A program made the translations under genes and the position numbers. Shown piece by piece: positions 61,786 through 64,000 of a stretch of 64,000 nt of DNA (positions within the stretch are counted from its first letter, which is position 1; each line of letters begins with the position of its first letter). The notes under the pieces were generated by a model. The model made no database searches, was not told the origin of the DNA, and worked only from the letters and a program-made list of their open reading frames with translations. The DNA lies in NCBI RefSeq assembly GCF_005938645.2, contig NZ_CP042171.1, forward strand, positions 1,612,001 through 1,676,000, read 5' to 3'. This stretch comes from Pedobacter sp. KBS0701. GTDB taxonomy: Bacteria; Bacteroidota; Bacteroidia; Sphingobacteriales; Sphingobacteriaceae.

Positions 61786-63009
61786 CTAGGTATCACAACT
61801 TACATCGTCCCAATCTTGTTCTCCATACCTGATTAGCCAATTTAGGGCGTAATGCCTTTCATATACTACGCCGGAAATAGCTTCTGCAAGTTGGACGTTT
61901 GCCAATCTCGCATCTACACAAGCCCAGTCGATTCTGTAGTAAAGGTCATTTGCGTCCAGAATTTCAGCTGCAGATCTTGTTTCAGAGATGGAATTGATAA
62001 AAGTATTGGGGTCTTTTTCCGCACCAACAGGATAATCTTGTTCAGGGATGTCATTTAAATTGCAAAGTTGGCCAGGCAAATCAAGTTCATCAATCTTACC
62101 TAAGGCCCACATCAGCGTGTAAATACATTCGCTTTTCCAACTTTCCGTATTTTTCCGCGCTTCGGTAGGATTACCCAGGAATTCTTTTTCTGCAGGTGTG
62201 GTTTGTGCCCATAAATCGTATTGCTGCAAATAGGCAATTGCAATATCGGCCGGTATTACATTATTTGCAACAAAATTAGTGACGGCTAGCACGCATAACC
62301 TGGTCGCAATTTCTTTTGGTGTTCTGATTAAAGTTTCACTTTCAGCATTAATGCAGGGTAAACTTAAATTAACTTTGATGCTCCTTACTTTCAGTAATGC
62401 TTCACTTCTTTCTTTTCTTCTGATTTGGTCATCAGATAATTGAGATTGTTCCTTATCAAAATATTTCGACTCAATACTAACACTAAGTTTCTCAATTTCT
62501 GAATTTCCTGAAGTATCCAGAATTAGAGCTAAATTATTATCTAAAAAGTGTTGTCCGTCAGACTTGCTGATTAAAGTGCCTGGCTGTGTGAATATAATAG
62601 CATCAAACTCAGTTGCTAGTTTTTGAAGCAGTGGTTTTATGTCTTTGGTGTCCTGCGGTTCCTGTTCTACAGAAAACTCGCTATTTATAGTAGAGACTTT
62701 AGCCAGCAGCAAATGTTTCAACTGTTCATTTGATGCCGGTAATGATGTAATATATCCGTAAAGGCCTTTTAAGTTTGCCGTTAGCGGACTGTCGTCAATT
62801 TCCGGAAGCTGGTAGGAGGGAAAGGCCCTTTCACGATAGCTTACTCTAATCGTAACAGATGGACTAAATAACCCGCCTTTTATAACCAGTTGCGCTATTT
62901 TATCTTCACCTGGACCACTGATGGATAATATCCCTTTAGGGAATTCTTTCTGAAGCAGGTCTGCGATTTTTTCAAACCCAATGTAGTGGGAATAATACGT
63001 ACAAATCAT
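61786..63009 (-). CDS. DUF4272 domain protein
   Basis: 407 residues from ATG 63009 (ICTYYSHYIGFEKIADLLQK). Starts further upstream (63108, 63039) are open, but 63108 overlaps the ATG of the divergent gene at 63107 and leaves no promoter, so the internal ATG is preferred. The C-terminal half carries DUF4272: RRKERSEALLKVRSIKVNLS, LPCINAESETLIRTPKEIAT, RLCVLAVTNFVANNV and LMWALGKIDELDLPGQLCN. The family is common in Bacteroidota, often near immunity or hypothetical genes; its function is unknown. Confidence 0.82.
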   Translation of the reverse strand: MICTYYSHYIGFEKIADLLQKEFPKGILSISGPGEDKIAQLVIKGGLFSPSVTIRVSYRERAFPSYQLPEIDDSPLTANLKGLYGYITSLPASNEQLKHLLLAKVSTINSEFSVEQEPQDTKDIKPLLQKLATEFDAIIFTQPGTLISKSDGQHFLDNNLALILDTSGNSEIEKLSVSIESKYFDKEQSQLSDDQIRRKERSEALLKVRSIKVNLSLPCINAESETLIRTPKEIATRLCVLAVTNFVANNVIPADIAIAYLQQYDLWAQTTPAEKEFLGNPTEARKNTESWKSECIYTLMWALGKIDELDLPGQLCNLNDIPEQDYPVGAEKDPNTFINSISETRSAAEILDANDLYYRIDWACVDARLANVQLAEAISGVVYERHYALNWLIRYGEQDWDDVSCDT

Positions 63010-63106
63010 GTGTTTTACTTTGAACCGGTGATGAATCATCGCAACAAAAACTGAACCATACATGGCATGAATTTCGCTATTCCTGAAGCTTATTACTAAA
63101 CACGCC

Positions 63107-64000
63107 ATGAAATTACTAAATTACGCCGTAGTCTGCTTTTTCTGTTGTTATCTTTTTTCCTGTTCAGGACAGGTGGAAACCAAATCTAAATCCAATGACT
63201 CTTTAGCTAATGAAATGGTTAATGCATTCAAAGGCAAGAGTCTGGAAGAAATTAATGAGTTATTAAAAAGTAATTCCGAACAAATTGAAGGGCTTTTTAA
63301 ATTAATGGATACACGGCTGGAGATAACTCCTGCGAAAAGTAGTAATCCATCTTCTATTGAAGGCGTTATATCCGGACCTGCATTTACAATTAGCCCGGAG
63401 AAAATCATAGGACCTGCGCTTAATGAAATGGCTAAGCACTATGAGTTTTCACAAAAGATCTTCCCTGAAGGTTCGGTTATCACAACATCTCTTAAACCAG
63501 GCTATACCCCCGTTATTCAGGATCCTATAGGAAAAGACGGATCTACTGTTTTACGAAGTGAATTTATAGTGCATGGTTTATATTTTCATGACCATTCCAG
63601 TTTAAAAGACAACATTGGATCGGCAGACAGTCATGAAAATATTATGATTAAGGGGAGAAAGCCAATAGACAGCCTTAAAGCAACTGTAAAATATACCTAT
63701 ATCACTAAGATGGAAAAGGTGATATTGGATGAGAAACAGACAGAGAAAAAAATTGGTGAAGGTACTATAAAACTTAAACAGCTGGGCGACGGTTCGGCAA
63801 CCTTTACCTATAACGGGCCTGAGGGATATCTGCTATCAATAGCAGGAATGGATACGCAAGGCAGATTGATTGATCATAATAGTTCGGCTACTAACTCAAT
63901 TCCTTCAGCTGCTAAACGTAAATTTCTGGACGAACTTAATGAAGTTCTAAAATCTACAACGAAGAAGATCGACGCAGGGAAATATAAAAACGTGGATGAA
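63107..64000 (+). CDS. Hypothetical lipoprotein (3' end cut by window edge)
   Basis: Starts at ATG 63107 and is open to the right edge (298 residues visible). The N-terminus is a lipoprotein signal with lipobox ending at C19 (CYLFSC). A Ser/Lys/Asn-rich linker follows (VETKSKSNDSLANEMVNAF), then a soluble domain with VISGPAFTISPEKIIGPALN and TVKYTYITKMEKVILDEK. No family recognised. It diverges from the DUF4272 gene. Confidence 0.78.
   Translation, partial: MKLLNYAVVCFFCCYLFSCSGQVETKSKSNDSLANEMVNAFKGKSLEEINELLKSNSEQIEGLFKLMDTRLEITPAKSSNPSSIEGVISGPAFTISPEKIIGPALNEMAKHYEFSQKIFPEGSVITTSLKPGYTPVIQDPIGKDGSTVLRSEFIVHGLYFHDHSSLKDNIGSADSHENIMIKGRKPIDSLKATVKYTYITKMEKVILDEKQTEKKIGEGTIKLKQLGDGSATFTYNGPEGYLLSIAGMDTQGRLIDHNSSATNSIPSAAKRKFLDELNEVLKSTTKKIDAGKYKNVDE

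Noticed and set aside
53427..64000. Second att copy of the tRNA-Lys 3' end
   Set aside because: I looked for GGTTCGAATCCCAGCGGGAT downstream and saw no copy; the element boundary is not in the window or has decayed.

Overview
This window looks like a chromosomal segment of a Bacteroidota bacterium, most likely Sphingobacteriaceae and probably Pedobacter or a close relative. The evidence is two SusC/SusD pairs, an ECF sigma/FecR pair feeding an STN-bearing SusC, a one-protein hybrid two-component system (HTCS), promoter-like TAnnTTTG boxes, weak ribosome binding sites, and Pedobacter-like families such as DUF5695, NIPSNAP and Phytase-like lipoproteins. The genus is inferred from protein style, not from a marker gene. 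The base composition looks moderately AT-rich, and more so around 54.1-56.2 kb.

Region by region: (1) 1-1.9 kb holds a truncated LytTR response regulator diverging from a luciferase-like monooxygenase. (2) 2.26-13.86 kb is a phosphoester-acquisition locus: ECF sigma, FecR anti-sigma, STN-SusC, SusD, an alkaline phosphatase fused to an AIM6/GDPD-like phosphodiesterase domain, a calcineurin-like phosphoesterase and a Phytase-like lipoprotein. A 433-bp MITE-like element with 17-bp terminal inverted repeats sits inside it. (3) 14.0-14.9 kb has a stand-alone receiver protein with an unknown partner. (4) 15.0-37.3 kb reads as a collagen/hydroxyproline-peptide utilisation region. It has two Xaa-Pro aminopeptidases, an M1 peptidase, a DUF885 metallohydrolase, an APC amino-acid permease and a DPP-IV-like prolyl peptidase around a four-gene trans-4-hydroxyproline to 2-oxoglutarate operon (pyrroline-hydroxy-carboxylate deaminase, semialdehyde dehydrogenase, two-cysteine 4-hydroxyproline epimerase, FAD D-hydroxyproline oxidoreductase), followed by an AraC regulator. 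A large DUF5695-like secreted protein lies within it. (5) 37.5-38.8 kb has two small secreted proteins (DUF6265, NIPSNAP). (6) 39.3-52.1 kb is a polysaccharide utilisation locus: HTCS, SusC, SusD, GH30 and GH35, consistent with beta-1,6-galactan/arabinogalactan side chains or another beta-1,6-linked glycan.

(7) From tRNA-Lys(TTT) at 53.35 kb the window changes character. A tyrosine-recombinase pseudogene decayed in three frames sits just behind the tRNA. It is followed by AT-rich small genes that look like orphan toxin/immunity cassettes (one a papain/C39-like fold), an antitoxin whose PIN-domain toxin is broken by three visible lesions, a SnoaL/Crp pair, about 1.2 kb of mostly non-coding or decayed DNA, and a run of hypothetical secreted or lipoproteins with SRPBCC and DUF4272 genes to the right edge. 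This is best read as an old, eroding tRNA-Lys integration site.

Intergenic DNA is also notable. A dispersed palindromic repeat family (core GTCATCTCGAC...GGAGAGATCT) occurs at about six places, including two long sister copies (20.55 and 38.95 kb) and one inverted copy (29.83 kb). A 243-bp, highly structured sequence is repeated in tandem at 22.44-22.93 kb. All functions come from reading the sequence; no database search was run.
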